The notes: generated by a model not told the origin, from the letters alone. 38,355 nucleotides of DNA from Legionellales bacterium (GCA_002721165.1 PBJS01000010.1:23751-62105), one strand, 5' to 3'; numbered from the stretch's first letter, positions 9,352-18,091 are shown. Numbers and translations are program-made.

Positions 9352-9357
9352 TATAAT
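9352..9357 (+). promoter_or_regulatory. Possible -10 box of the CBS-protein gene, implying a leaderless mRNA
   Basis: An exact TATAAT ends 8 bases before the ATG at 9366. With normal -10 to start spacing, transcription would begin at or within a base or two of the start codon. No Shine-Dalgarno is present upstream of that ATG. The -35 region (GGCATA near 9329) is poor. Confidence 0.4.
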
Positions 9358-9365
9358 CACAATCT

Positions 9366-9839
9366 ATGGCAGAGCTTGGCAATGACCATAAAGTAAAGAT
9401 AAGCATGATACTCGATAACAAGGGTAGCGATGTCTATAGTATTTCTCCTCAGAGTTCATTGCGAGAGATGGCAGATGAAATGCTTGTAAAAAAAATTGGC
9501 TCGCTTGTCGTTACTGATAAAAATGACATATTAGTCGGTATTATTTCTGAACGTGATTTTCTAAGTATAGTTGGTAAGCATGCGAAAGACTGGGAGGATA
9601 TTAGTGTTTGTGACGTCATGACCAAAGAGGTGGTAACCGCAACACCAGAAGATACACTTGAACAGGTTATGTCACAGATGACCCAGCATCATATTCGCCA
9701 TATTCCAGTCATGAAAAACAATAAAATTGTTGGCGTGCTAGCAATCGGCGATATTATTAATGCACTGTTTGATAAAACATTGTTTCAAAATAAATTGTTA
9801 AAGAGTTATATAAAAGACTGGCCGAAAGAGAAGCAATAA
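9366..9839 (+). CDS. Two-CBS-domain protein
   Basis: A stand-alone CBS-pair protein of 157 residues. The first CBS motif spans about residues 20-75 (SLREMADEMLVKKIGSLVV...GIISERDFL) and the second about 85-140 (VCDVMTKEVVTATPEDTLEQVMSQM...HIPVM...GVLAIGDII). Such pairs typically sense adenine nucleotides or SAM and regulate partners; no catalytic domain is attached. The GIISERDFL element resembles the ligand-binding loop of IMPDH-type CBS pairs. The ATG at 9366 has no ribosome site and follows an exact -10 box by 8 bases, so the message may be leaderless. It is divergent from the methyltransferase and convergent with DUF3579. The partner is unknown. Confidence 0.85.
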   Translation: MAELGNDHKVKISMILDNKGSDVYSISPQSSLREMADEMLVKKIGSLVVTDKNDILVGIISERDFLSIVGKHAKDWEDISVCDVMTKEVVTATPEDTLEQVMSQMTQHHIRHIPVMKNNKIVGVLAIGDIINALFDKTLFQNKLLKSYIKDWPKEKQ

Positions 9840-9843
9840 GATA

Positions 9844-10131
9844 TCAGATTTGAATTAAATTGTGATTCTGGTCCCGCATCTCAAGTTTATTGCTTATTGC
9901 AAAATCAACAAGAAAATCATAAATCATCGGGCTTTTATTTTGAAGTTCGACATCAACGACAAAGCACTTTGAGTTATCTTCCTGCTTAAGATTGACAAGT
10001 GGATTAAAAATCACACGACCATTTTTACCATAACTAGCGACTGTATAGTAGAGTCTTTCTGCCCAATCACTAGGCCGAAATCTTTCTCCCGTTATTGTTT
10101 TGCCCATGATTAATATTTTTTCGTATAACAT
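9844..10131 (-). CDS. DUF3579 domain-containing protein
   Basis: A small uncharacterised soluble protein (95 residues) matching what I know of DUF3579, found in Beta- and Gammaproteobacteria. The diagnostic stretch is ITGERFRPSDWAERLYY at about residues 13-29, followed by KCFVVDVEL near 55-63 and a C-terminal YDFLVDFA helix. No function is established. The start could be the first ATG (10131) or the ATG eight codons later; neither has a strong ribosome site. It follows fxsA by 11 bases and probably shares its transcript. It ends in TGA 4 bases past the convergent CBS gene. Confidence 0.75.
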   Translation of the reverse strand: MLYEKILIMGKTITGERFRPSDWAERLYYTVASYGKNGRVIFNPLVNLKQEDNSKCFVVDVELQNKSPMIYDFLVDFAISNKLEMRDQNHNLIQI

Positions 10132-10142
10132 ATTTTTAGACT

Positions 10143-10577
10143 TTATTCTGAGTCAGAATCCCAATGTTCCCCTTCTATAATATTCCCGTTACGTGTTTGT
10201 TTTTGTCTGATGTTAATACGATTTTTCATAAAATTAACGAAGAAAGTTTCCGCCAATCTTTGGCGCAGCGTCGGGACTAACATCAAAAAACCAATGGTAT
10301 CGGTAAAAAAACCTGGTGTTAATAAAAGCGCACCACTAATTAGAAGGATTAATCCCTCAATGAGCTCAGTTGCGGGTAGCTGCCCTCTGCTAATATTTGC
10401 CTGGACTTTTGCAAGTGTTGATATGCCCTGAATACGCAATAATGAGACACCAAGGAAGGCGGTACCAATAACCAATGCAATTGTGTAGCCTGCACCAATG
10501 ATACTGCCGATTTTTATTAATATAGCAATTTCAACGAGTGGTATCGTGATAAAAAGTATGAGAAAAAGTTTAAACAA
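10143..10577 (-). CDS. fxsA: FxsA family membrane protein
   Basis: A polytopic inner-membrane protein of 144 residues of the FxsA family, whose overexpression in E. coli relieves phage T7 exclusion by the F plasmid; its normal role is unclear. The N-terminal half holds hydrophobic segments at about residues 1-20 and 24-46. A conserved ELIEGLILLISGALLLTPGFFTDTIG region lies near 71-96, followed by a basic cytoplasmic tail. The start is TTG at 10577, preceded by GAGG at an 8-base spacing; no in-frame ATG fits the family N-terminus. It is probably co-transcribed with the downstream DUF3579 gene. Confidence 0.85.
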   Translation of the reverse strand: MFKLFLILFITIPLVEIAILIKIGSIIGAGYTIALVIGTAFLGVSLLRIQGISTLAKVQANISRGQLPATELIEGLILLISGALLLTPGFFTDTIGFLMLVPTLRQRLAETFFVNFMKNRINIRQKQTRNGNIIEGEHWDSDSE

Positions 10578-10680
10578 AAAAATAACCTCAATATTTATTT
10601 TTAAATTACCATTGTGGCATTATGATTAATGTATGGGCAAAATACTATTATGCAAGTAATTTTAAATACATAAATAAGAT

Positions 10681-11007
10681 ATGGCGAATAATACAAAATC
10701 TATTCTGGTGCTATGTACTTTCCCAGAGACCGAATCTGTTAAAAGTGTCGCAGAGACATTAGTAAATGAAAAATTAGCTGCTTGCGTTAATGTCATACCC
10801 GGCGTTCAATCTATTTTTAGATGGCAGGATAAAATAGATAATGCCAATGAAAATATCTTAATCATAAAAACAAAAGATAGTTTATACGATGAGTTAGAAG
10901 CCAGGATTAAAGAACTGCACCCGTACGAACTTCCTGAAATAATTTCTGTCCCAATAGATAAAGGTCTTAACAAATATTTAGATTGGATTAGCGAGAGCAC
11001 CAAATAA
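10681..11007 (+). CDS. cutA: Divalent-cation tolerance protein CutA
   Basis: CutA1 is a small trimeric, ferredoxin-like-fold protein related to PII signalling proteins and linked to copper tolerance. The 108-residue chain has the family pattern: LCTFPETESVKSVAETLV, then KLAACVNVIPGVQSIFRW (about residues 33-50), then LKELHPYELPEIISVPI-type text near 80-95. It lies 2 bases before dsbD, as in enterobacteria, where cutA and dsbD are adjacent. The role in metal tolerance is inferred from the family. Confidence 0.94.
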   Translation: MANNTKSILVLCTFPETESVKSVAETLVNEKLAACVNVIPGVQSIFRWQDKIDNANENILIIKTKDSLYDELEARIKELHPYELPEIISVPIDKGLNKYLDWISESTK

Positions 11008-11009
11008 TA

Positions 11010-12818
11010 ATGTATTTTTTTAAAAAAATATTTATTTTTTATATTTTTCTATTTTCATATTCTGCGAATGCAATAAATTTTGAAGAACGTTTAGGCAATA
11101 TTTTTTCATTTATATCTTCCGATGATGAAGTATTACACCCTGACGATGCCTTTAGGATCAGTCTCAGCGTGATTTCTGATGATAGGTTAGTACTAAAATG
11201 GCAAATAGAATCAGGCTACTATCTTTATAAAGATAAATTTTCAATCAGCACAAATGACCCATCAGTTCTGATTGGAGATTATGTTTTCCCTATCGGTAAA
11301 TTAAAAGATGACCTTGCGTTTGGTGAGGTTGAAGTCTACTACAATGATGGCCAGTTATTAGTACCATTTAACAGTGAAAATAAAGATATTACCGATCTTA
11401 ATATTAATATTTCTTATCAGGGTTGCAAGGAAGGTTCTATTTGTTATCCGCCAATAGAAAAGAATCTAACAGTTTCAATACCAGATACTTTTGATGAAGT
11501 TTACGAGGAAACATTATTATCCGAACAAGACCTGATTACGAAGAACTTAAAAGATAATAATTTATTCATTAATGTAATTTCATTTTTTGTTCTTGGGTTT
11601 CTATTAGCATTAACCCCATGTGTTTTCCCAATGATTCCTATTCTATCGGGTATTATTGTTGGTGAAGGTACTAGTATCACAAGAGCAAAGGCCATCATGC
11701 TGACGCTAAGCTATGTATTAGCAATGGCATTAACTTATGCTCTATTGGGTGTAATTGCCGGTCTCTTTCATTTTAATCTACAAGCTGCATCACAGAATAT
11801 CTGGGCGATAAGTTTATTTAGTGGCGTCTTTGTTTTGCTTGCATTATCGATGTTTGGTTTCTATGAGTTGCAATTACCTCGCAGTTGGCAAAATAAGCTT
11901 TCTGGGGGTCAAAGCAATTCAGGCCATAGCACCATAACAGGGGCTGCAGTCATGGGAGCGTTGTCTGCTGTGATTGTCGGGCCATGCGTGGCACCACCAC
12001 TTGCAGGCGCATTACTCTATATTAGTCAGACAGGCGATGCACAGTTGGGTGGTTTGGCATTATTTGCAATGGGTCTGGGGTTCGGTGTTCCGTTATTGGT
12101 GATTGGCATTAGTTCAGGAGAACTGTTACCACGCGTTGGTGCATGGATGGATAATATTAAACGTGTCTTTGGCGTTATTATGCTTGGCGTTGCTATTTGG
12201 TTTTTAGAGCGTGTCTTCCCAACATCTTTTACTTTAATTTTATGGGCAGCTTTATTTATTATTAGTGCAGTTTTTCTTGGGACATTAGAAAAAATAAAAG
12301 AACACAGTAGTAACTGGCAACGCTTATATAAAGGACTGGGTTTTCTCATGTTGTTCTATGGCGGCATACTAATTTTTGCTGCAGTAAGCGGTAAGGGTAC
12401 GCTGCTCGATCCTTTTAACAATAGAGTATCATCTAATACTTCAACTGAAGCTTTAACGTTTACTTATATTTCAAATCTTGAAGAACTTGAAACTCAATTA
12501 CTGCAATCAAAACTTGAAAATAAAACCGTTATGTTAGATTTTTATGCAGACTGGTGTGTGGAGTGCAAGCAAATGGAGAAATATACTTTTTCTGATTTAT
12601 CAGTGCAGAATATATTAGGCGACATAAAATTATTAAAAGCAGATGTCACACAAAATAACGATGATGATAAAGCATTGTTAAAACATTTTGATTTATTTGG
12701 TCCACCTGCGATTCTTTTCTTTAATAATGAATCAGCAGAAATAAAATCACAGCGATTTATTGGTTTTGCAAAACCAAAAAAGTTTATTAATCATATTAGA
12801 AAAGTTAAATCTTTATGA
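11010..12818 (+). CDS. dsbD: Thiol:disulfide interchange protein DsbD
   Basis: DsbD carries electrons from cytoplasmic thioredoxin across the inner membrane to periplasmic DsbC, DsbG and CcmG. All three redox modules are visible in 602 residues: a signal peptide (1-21, SANA) with an alpha domain holding Cys139 and Cys145 (GCKEGSICYPP); an eight-helix membrane domain with Cys204 (LTPCVFP) and Cys326 (GPCVAPP); and a C-terminal thioredoxin-like gamma domain with Cys516-Cys519 (DWCVEC). All six catalytic cysteines are present. It starts 2 bases after cutA and its stop overlaps the next gene's start (ATGA), so translation is probably coupled. Confidence 0.96.
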   Translation: MYFFKKIFIFYIFLFSYSANAINFEERLGNIFSFISSDDEVLHPDDAFRISLSVISDDRLVLKWQIESGYYLYKDKFSISTNDPSVLIGDYVFPIGKLKDDLAFGEVEVYYNDGQLLVPFNSENKDITDLNINISYQGCKEGSICYPPIEKNLTVSIPDTFDEVYEETLLSEQDLITKNLKDNNLFINVISFFVLGFLLALTPCVFPMIPILSGIIVGEGTSITRAKAIMLTLSYVLAMALTYALLGVIAGLFHFNLQAASQNIWAISLFSGVFVLLALSMFGFYELQLPRSWQNKLSGGQSNSGHSTITGAAVMGALSAVIVGPCVAPPLAGALLYISQTGDAQLGGLALFAMGLGFGVPLLVIGISSGELLPRVGAWMDNIKRVFGVIMLGVAIWFLERVFPTSFTLILWAALFIISAVFLGTLEKIKEHSSNWQRLYKGLGFLMLFYGGILIFAAVSGKGTLLDPFNNRVSSNTSTEALTFTYISNLEELETQLLQSKLENKTVMLDFYADWCVECKQMEKYTFSDLSVQNILGDIKLLKADVTQNNDDDKALLKHFDLFGPPAILFFNNESAEIKSQRFIGFAKPKKFINHIRKVKSL

Positions 12819-13381
12819 AGCAATCACAGATAGTATTCATTGCTGTTGTCATTGCCATAGTCTCCGGATTTGGCGGTTACTATTTACAGCAGTTAACAAA
12901 AGATAATATCAGTTACAAAGAACAACTAGATAAAAAGAAGTCACCGAGCCCCGAAGAAGTTATCGGCACTGATGTTCCCGAATTTAGTTTGATGGACTTA
13001 AATGGTGAGCGAAGGTATCTATCCGAATGGCAGGGCAAATTAATTGCAATTAATTTTTGGGCAACATGGTGTGCACCTTGTCGTGAGGAAATCCCGGCAT
13101 TTGTTGAATTACAGGAAAAATATCAATCACAGGGATTGCAGTTTATCGGCATTGCGCTACAGCAGGCCGATGAGATAAGGGATTTTATTAATGAGTATAA
13201 TGTTAATTACCCTTCATTGTATGGCGGGGATGAAGTAGTAAAAATCGCCAGCCAATTGGGCAATAATATTGGGGCTATGCCTTATACGGTGGTGATTAAT
13301 GCCGAGGGGAAAATTGCCTTCACACATCGCGGACCATTGTCAAAAGACGAGGCAGAGGCGGTAATCAGGAACTTTTTGTAG
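12815..13381 (+). CDS. Membrane-anchored TlpA/ResA-type thioredoxin
   Basis: A periplasmic thiol-disulfide oxidoreductase of 188 residues. An uncleaved hydrophobic anchor covers residues 6-24, then a linker, then a thioredoxin fold with WCAPC at Cys86 and Cys89 followed by REEIP. The AMPYTVVI segment near 150 supplies the cis-proline. Its start overlaps the dsbD stop by 4 bases, so DsbD is the likely electron donor. Candidate clients are cytochrome c apoproteins or other periplasmic cysteines, an inference from related ResA/TlpA/CcmG proteins. It ends in TAG, and a 116-base gap precedes aroQ. Confidence 0.88.
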   Translation: MKQSQIVFIAVVIAIVSGFGGYYLQQLTKDNISYKEQLDKKKSPSPEEVIGTDVPEFSLMDLNGERRYLSEWQGKLIAINFWATWCAPCREEIPAFVELQEKYQSQGLQFIGIALQQADEIRDFINEYNVNYPSLYGGDEVVKIASQLGNNIGAMPYTVVINAEGKIAFTHRGPLSKDEAEAVIRNFL

Positions 13382-13497
13382 CACAAAGCATTAAAATAAC
13401 TTGTTCGTATTTTCGTTAAATTTCTGTTAAAATCCCCCTAAATGTGGTTAAAATCTCAAAAAATGAGAATATTATTACTTATTTATAGGGGCTTTCA

Positions 13498-13935
13498 TTG
13501 AAATTTTTGGTGTTAAATGGACCGAATCTCAATCTTCTCGGTGAGCGGGAACCGGAGGTCTACGGGACAACTACCTTAGCCGAGATCGATGCCAGATTAG
13601 TTGATTTGGCTACCGCTCAGGGCCATCAGCTGTCTTGTTTCCAAAGCAATGCCGAACATGAATTGGTCGATAAAATTCATGAGGCAAAGAAATCCGCTGT
13701 GGATTTTATTCTCATTAATCCTGGGGCATTTACACATACCAGTATTGCATTACGTGATGCGATGTTAGGCACAGAGATTCCGTTTATTGAGGTACACCTG
13801 TCGAATGTTTTTTCTCGTGAAGAGTTTAGAAAATCTTCATTTTTATCTGACATTGCTGTTGCCGTTGTTAGCGGGCTTGGTGATTATGGCTATGAACTTG
13901 CTCTAATGGGCGCTGAACGATACTTAAACAAGTGA
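13498..13935 (+). CDS. aroQ: Type II 3-dehydroquinate dehydratase
   Basis: Converts 3-dehydroquinate to 3-dehydroshikimate in the shikimate pathway. The 145-residue length is standard for the type II dodecameric enzyme. The N-terminal LNGPNLNLLGEREPEVYG block holds the active-site tyrosine (Tyr22) and arginine (Arg17), and the conserved histidines lie in INPGAFTHTS (near 75-84) and EVHLSN (near 98-103). The start is TTG at 13498, since this codon gives the exact family N-terminus and no in-frame ATG exists nearby; TAGGGG lies 8 bases upstream. It leads the aroQ-accB-accC cluster, a common arrangement in this class. Confidence 0.95.
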   Translation: MKFLVLNGPNLNLLGEREPEVYGTTTLAEIDARLVDLATAQGHQLSCFQSNAEHELVDKIHEAKKSAVDFILINPGAFTHTSIALRDAMLGTEIPFIEVHLSNVFSREEFRKSSFLSDIAVAVVSGLGDYGYELALMGAERYLNK

Positions 13936-13947
13936 TTAAACAATACT

Positions 13948-14403
13948 ATGGATATTAGAAAGGTAAAAAAATTAATCGAATTACTCGAAGAATCTGGTAT
14001 CGCTGAAATTGAAATTCATGAAGGCGAAGAATCAGTTCGGATTAGTCGCGGCGGCTCAACTGCAGCACCACAGACTGTGATTAGTGCACCGCCCATTGCA
14101 GCAAGTGCTCCCATGCAAGCATCAGGCACAACTGAAACTTCATCTGATGATTACAGTGATGAAGGTGAGGTAGTTACTGCACCTATGGTAGGAATTTTTT
14201 ATACATCTCCGGGGCCTGACCAGCCACCTTTTATTAATAAAGGACAAAATATTAAAACGGGTGATGTACTTTGTATTATTGAAGCAATGAAAATAATGAA
14301 TCAGATTGAAGCTGATGTTGATGGAAAAGTAGTTCGTATCTTGGTCGAAAATGGCGATCCTGTAGAGTACGGTCAACCTTTATTTGTTATCGCCCAATCT
14401 TAA
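13948..14403 (+). CDS. accB: Biotin carboxyl carrier protein of acetyl-CoA carboxylase
   Basis: Carries biotin between the carboxylase and carboxyltransferase of acetyl-CoA carboxylase, the first committed step of fatty-acid synthesis. The 151-residue chain has an N-terminal helical region (1-35), a flexible Ala/Pro/Ser linker (36-75) and a biotinyl domain with the modification site Lys115 in EAMKIMN. The thumb-like segment TSPGPDQPPF near 87-96 is typical of bacterial BCCP. It starts 12 bases after aroQ and is followed 66 bases later by accC. Confidence 0.96.
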   Translation: MDIRKVKKLIELLEESGIAEIEIHEGEESVRISRGGSTAAPQTVISAPPIAASAPMQASGTTETSSDDYSDEGEVVTAPMVGIFYTSPGPDQPPFINKGQNIKTGDVLCIIEAMKIMNQIEADVDGKVVRILVENGDPVEYGQPLFVIAQS

Positions 14404-14408
14404 GTCAA

Positions 14409-14431
14409 AACGTTATTTTACTAATGGCGTT
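14409..14431 (+). other. Intercistronic accB-accC hairpin
   Basis: AACGTTAT and ATGGCGTT can pair over 8 positions (two of them G-U in RNA) around a 7-base loop just after the accB stop, followed by a T-rich stretch. It could be a weak attenuator or an RNA-processing site tuning accC relative to accB. Stability is modest; the role is speculative. Confidence 0.3.
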
Positions 14432-14469
14432 TATTTACAAATAAAATCTATACAGAGCGTTAATGATCT

Positions 14470-15813
14470 ATGCTTGAAAAAATTGTAATTGCAAATCGCG
14501 GTGAAATAGCACTTAGAATTTTACGTGCCTGTAAAGAGCTCGGCATTAAAACGGTCGCAACATATTCTGTTGCAGATCGTGAACAAAAACATGTCTATCT
14601 TGCCGATGAATCTGTTTGTATCGGCCCCTCGCCATCAACTGAAAGTTATTTGAATATTCCTGCTGTCATAAGTGCAGCTGAGGTAACCGATGCAGTCGGT
14701 ATTCATCCGGGTTATGGGTTTCTCTCTGAGAATGCGGATTTTGCAGAACGAGTGGAACAGAGCGGCTTTACTTTTATCGGACCAAAGGCGGAAACGATAC
14801 GCATAATGGGAGATAAAGTTTCAGCAATTAGGGCAATGAAAAAAGCAGGTATCCCTTGTGTGCCAGGTTCGGATGGTCCGTTAGGCGAAGATCCTAAAAA
14901 ATTAATGAAACCCGCAAAAGAAATTGGTTACCCCGTCATTATTAAAGCAGCTGGTGGTGCTGGTGGACGTGGTATGCGTGTTGTCCGTAGTGAAGCCGCA
15001 TTACTTAAATCGATTTCGTTAACTCGAGCTGAAGCATCATCCGCTTTTAATAACGATGTACTTTATATGGAAAAATTTCTTGATCATCCAAGACATATTG
15101 AAATACAAATTCTTGCAGATGAACATGGGAATGTAATTTATTTGGCTGAGCGTGATTGTTCAATGCAAAGACGACACCAAAAAGTAATTGAGGAGGCACC
15201 TGCACCAGGCCTAAGTGAAAAAACACGAAAAAAAATTGGTGAATTATGTGTAAAAGCATGTAAATCCATTTCCTACCGAGGCGCAGGTACTTTTGAGTTT
15301 TTGTATGAGGATGAAGAATTCTATTTTATAGAAATGAACACGCGCATACAGGTGGAACATCCGGTTACAGAAATGATAACGGGTGTTGATATTGTTAATG
15401 AGCAATTAAAAATAGCAAGCGGCGAACCATTAAGTTATAAACAAGCTGATATTAAGGTGAGAGGACATGCTTTTGAGTGCCGCATCAATGCGGAAGACCC
15501 GGAGACATTTTTACCTTCACCTGGCACTATTCGACACTATCACCCTCCGGGCGGATTTGGGATTCGCGTTGATACGCACGTATATCAAGGTTATAAGGTC
15601 CCTCCTTATTACGATTCAATGATTGGTAAATTAATTGCTCATGGCGATACAAGAGAGCATGCGCTATCCCGTTTATCAGTGGCACTATCTGAAATTGTAA
15701 TTGATGGTATTAAAACAAATATCCCCCTACATCAGACTTTAGTTCAGGACACTGCTTTTGCAGCAGGGGGAACTGACATTCATTATTTAGAAAACAAACT
15801 GGGCATCAAGTAG
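14470..15813 (+). CDS. accC: Biotin carboxylase subunit of acetyl-CoA carboxylase
   Basis: ATP-grasp enzyme that carboxylates the biotin on AccB using bicarbonate. At 447 residues it aligns almost residue-for-residue with E. coli AccC (449): the glycine-rich ATP loop GGAGGRGMR falls at about 162-170, HQKVIEE places the catalytic Lys at 238, and NTRIQVEHP places Arg292 and Glu296 as in E. coli. It contains an uninterrupted A8 run near 15228 that keeps frame, a useful contrast with the broken A7 run in glnS. accB lies 66 bases upstream and prmA 35 bases downstream. Confidence 0.97.
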   Translation: MLEKIVIANRGEIALRILRACKELGIKTVATYSVADREQKHVYLADESVCIGPSPSTESYLNIPAVISAAEVTDAVGIHPGYGFLSENADFAERVEQSGFTFIGPKAETIRIMGDKVSAIRAMKKAGIPCVPGSDGPLGEDPKKLMKPAKEIGYPVIIKAAGGAGGRGMRVVRSEAALLKSISLTRAEASSAFNNDVLYMEKFLDHPRHIEIQILADEHGNVIYLAERDCSMQRRHQKVIEEAPAPGLSEKTRKKIGELCVKACKSISYRGAGTFEFLYEDEEFYFIEMNTRIQVEHPVTEMITGVDIVNEQLKIASGEPLSYKQADIKVRGHAFECRINAEDPETFLPSPGTIRHYHPPGGFGIRVDTHVYQGYKVPPYYDSMIGKLIAHGDTREHALSRLSVALSEIVIDGIKTNIPLHQTLVQDTAFAAGGTDIHYLENKLGIK

Positions 15814-15848
15814 ATCGTCTGTTTGAATTACTTCTATTTTTATTCCTA

Positions 15849-16724
15849 ATGAGTTGGTTACAACTTGAATTAGAAACAAACCAGGTTTTTGGGGAAGAAC
15901 TTTCAGTGTTACTTGAAGAGTTTGGTGCAATTTCCATCAGTCTAACAGCATCAAGTGATGAACCTATTTTTGATGAGGATGCTGAAAATAATACACTGTG
16001 GGATAAAACGAAATTAACTGCATTATTAAATTCAAAATGCGATGTCGATAGTTTATTAATTAAACTGCATAAGAATCTTGGTAGTGATGCTATCCATAGT
16101 CATAAAATTAAATTTCTCAAAGACAAAGATTGGATTCACGAATTTAAATCTAAATATCAGCCAATATTTTTTTTAAATAAAATATGTATATCACCGAGTT
16201 GGTGTAACCCAGAAAGTGAAATACCTACCATAATTTTGGATCCAGGCCTTGCGTTTGGAACAGGGACTCATCCTACTACATCACTTTGTATCGAATGGCT
16301 TTGTCAAAATGATTTAAATGACAAAATTATTATAGACTATGGTTGTGGGTCAGGGATTCTTGCAATGGTTGCTGCAAAACTTGGCGCAAAACAGGTTTTT
16401 GCAATCGATATTGATGAACAGGCTTTGAATACAGCAAAAGATAATATTGTAAATAATGGATTGCATGAAAAAATCCTCATATCTCATCCAAAAAATATTA
16501 TTATTCCGAAAGCAGATATCTTAGTTGCTAATATTTTAAAAAATCCACTTAATAAATTACTTAAAGAATTTTCTAGCTTAACAAAATCTGGTAGTGATAT
16601 TATTTTGTCTGGTTTACTCGCAGAACAGGTAGAAGAGTGTTTAGTGGTATATAAAAGACATTTTAATATGGATAAACCTGTTTTAAGAGAAAGTTGGGCA
16701 AGTTTGCATGGTGCTAGACATTAA
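15849..16724 (+). CDS. prmA: Ribosomal protein L11 methyltransferase
   Basis: Trimethylates ribosomal protein L11 using SAM. The 291-residue protein has the N-terminal substrate-recognition domain (about 1-115), a linker with LDPGLAFGTGTHPTT near residues 131-145, and a SAM domain with motif I DYGCGSG near 163-169 and AIDIDEQAL near 185. The NILKNPL segment near 230 matches the catalytic NPPY-like region of the family. The accC-prmA-dusB-fis order is a standard gammaproteobacterial layout. It ends 114 bases before dusB. Confidence 0.95.
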   Translation: MSWLQLELETNQVFGEELSVLLEEFGAISISLTASSDEPIFDEDAENNTLWDKTKLTALLNSKCDVDSLLIKLHKNLGSDAIHSHKIKFLKDKDWIHEFKSKYQPIFFLNKICISPSWCNPESEIPTIILDPGLAFGTGTHPTTSLCIEWLCQNDLNDKIIIDYGCGSGILAMVAAKLGAKQVFAIDIDEQALNTAKDNIVNNGLHEKILISHPKNIIIPKADILVANILKNPLNKLLKEFSSLTKSGSDIILSGLLAEQVEECLVVYKRHFNMDKPVLRESWASLHGARH

Positions 16725-16838
16725 AGTAACTGATTTTATTCATCAAAAAATTCTTCCTTTACAACTTACAGTTTGTCGTTATCATAAGTAAAAAAGTTTT
16801 ATTTATTTAAACGAGATGGATTTCGATTCTTTGGTTCA

Positions 16839-17813
16839 ATGTTAATAGGACCCCATAAACTTAAAAATAATATAGTGCTAGCACCCATGGCGGGAATTAC
16901 TGACCAGCCATTTAGGATGTTATGCCGGGAATTAGGAGCAGGTTTGGTTGTTTCCGAAATGGTGACATCAGATAGCTCACTATTCGGGTCTAGAAAAACA
17001 AAATTAAGAATTGATATTCGCGGTGAGATGGAGCCTCGGGTTGTTCAAATAGCTGGAGCAGACCCGGGCATGATGGCAGAGGCCGCTGTATTTAATGTTG
17101 ATAATGGCGCACAGATCATCGATATCAATATGGGTTGTCCAGCGAAAAAAGTTTGTAAAGTGATGGCAGGTTCGGCTTTATTAAGGGATGAAATATTAGT
17201 AAGTAAGATTTTAGAGTCCGTTGTCAACGCCGTTGAAGTGCCGGTGACATTAAAAATCAGAACGGGCTGGGACAAAGATAATCGTAACGCTATTAGCGTT
17301 GCAAAGATTGCCAGGGAAGAAGGTATACAGGCACTTACAGTTCACGGTAGAACACGAGCCTGTGGTTTTAAAGGCAGTGCTGAACATGAAACTGCTGGTG
17401 AGATTAAAGCGAAGGTAAATATGACGGTGATCGCTAATGGCGATATCACATCATCAGAACAAGCAGAAGAAATAATAAAAAAATATGGGGTAGATGGAGT
17501 TATGATAGGAAGGGCAGCACAAGGTAATCCATGGGTTTTTCAAGAGATGAGCCACTACCTGAAAACAGGCAATAAATTACTCCCACCAACACTAAAACAG
17601 ATTCACGATATTATTATCAGACACGTAACGCACATACATCGATTCTATGGCGAACGCCAGGGAGTGAGGATTGCGCGAAAGCATATAGCCTGGTATGCCC
17701 ATAAAAGGTATACGAGCATGTTGGATTATCCAATAAATAAAATTGAATCAGCGAGTGAGCAGATTTCGTTGCTTAGTAACATTTTTAACCAAGAGCAGAG
17801 ATTTGCAGCATGA
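16839..17813 (+). CDS. dusB: tRNA-dihydrouridine synthase B
   Basis: FMN-dependent enzyme that reduces uridine to dihydrouridine in the tRNA D-loop. The 324-residue chain begins with the TIM-barrel motif LAPMAGITDQPFR. The catalytic cysteine is Cys100 in NMGCPAKKV, and TVHGRTR and GVMIGRAAQGNPW are typical FMN/RNA-contacting segments. Its stop overlaps the fis start as ATGA, the classical dusB-fis operon, so it sits in the fis transcript and is probably growth-regulated with it. Confidence 0.96.
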   Translation: MLIGPHKLKNNIVLAPMAGITDQPFRMLCRELGAGLVVSEMVTSDSSLFGSRKTKLRIDIRGEMEPRVVQIAGADPGMMAEAAVFNVDNGAQIIDINMGCPAKKVCKVMAGSALLRDEILVSKILESVVNAVEVPVTLKIRTGWDKDNRNAISVAKIAREEGIQALTVHGRTRACGFKGSAEHETAGEIKAKVNMTVIANGDITSSEQAEEIIKKYGVDGVMIGRAAQGNPWVFQEMSHYLKTGNKLLPPTLKQIHDIIIRHVTHIHRFYGERQGVRIARKHIAWYAHKRYTSMLDYPINKIESASEQISLLSNIFNQEQRFAA

Positions 17814-18091
17814 GCGAACGAAAGGCGAGAAAAAAAACAGCGGCTCAGAAAAGAAATTACGCCAAACAATCTTTAGCGAATAATGTAGAAAATGCCACGC
17901 AAAAATATTTTAAGGACCTAAATGGTAGTAAACCAGATGGTCTTTATGATTTTTTTATGCAAGAAGTTGAAAAACCATTTCTTGATGTTGTCATGCAGCA
18001 CACAGACTGGAATATTACCCACGCCTCAAATATGCTCGGCATAAACCGCGCTACATTACGTAATAGGTTAAAAAAATATAAACTCGATTAA
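17810..18091 (+). CDS. fis: DNA-binding protein Fis
   Basis: Nucleoid-associated factor that bends DNA and activates rRNA and other growth-linked promoters. The product has 93 residues, near the usual 98. The C-terminal helix-turn-helix is clear (NITHASNMLGINRATLRNRLKKY, about residues 68-90), and the preceding helices around GLYDFFMQEVEKPFLDVVM form the dimer core. The N-terminus is more basic than in E. coli (RKARKKTAAQKR) and lacks an obvious acidic Hin-stimulation arm. It overlaps dusB by 4 bases. A small hairpin at 18095-18115 follows but lacks a T-run. Confidence 0.94.
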   Translation: MSERKARKKTAAQKRNYAKQSLANNVENATQKYFKDLNGSKPDGLYDFFMQEVEKPFLDVVMQHTDWNITHASNMLGINRATLRNRLKKYKLD

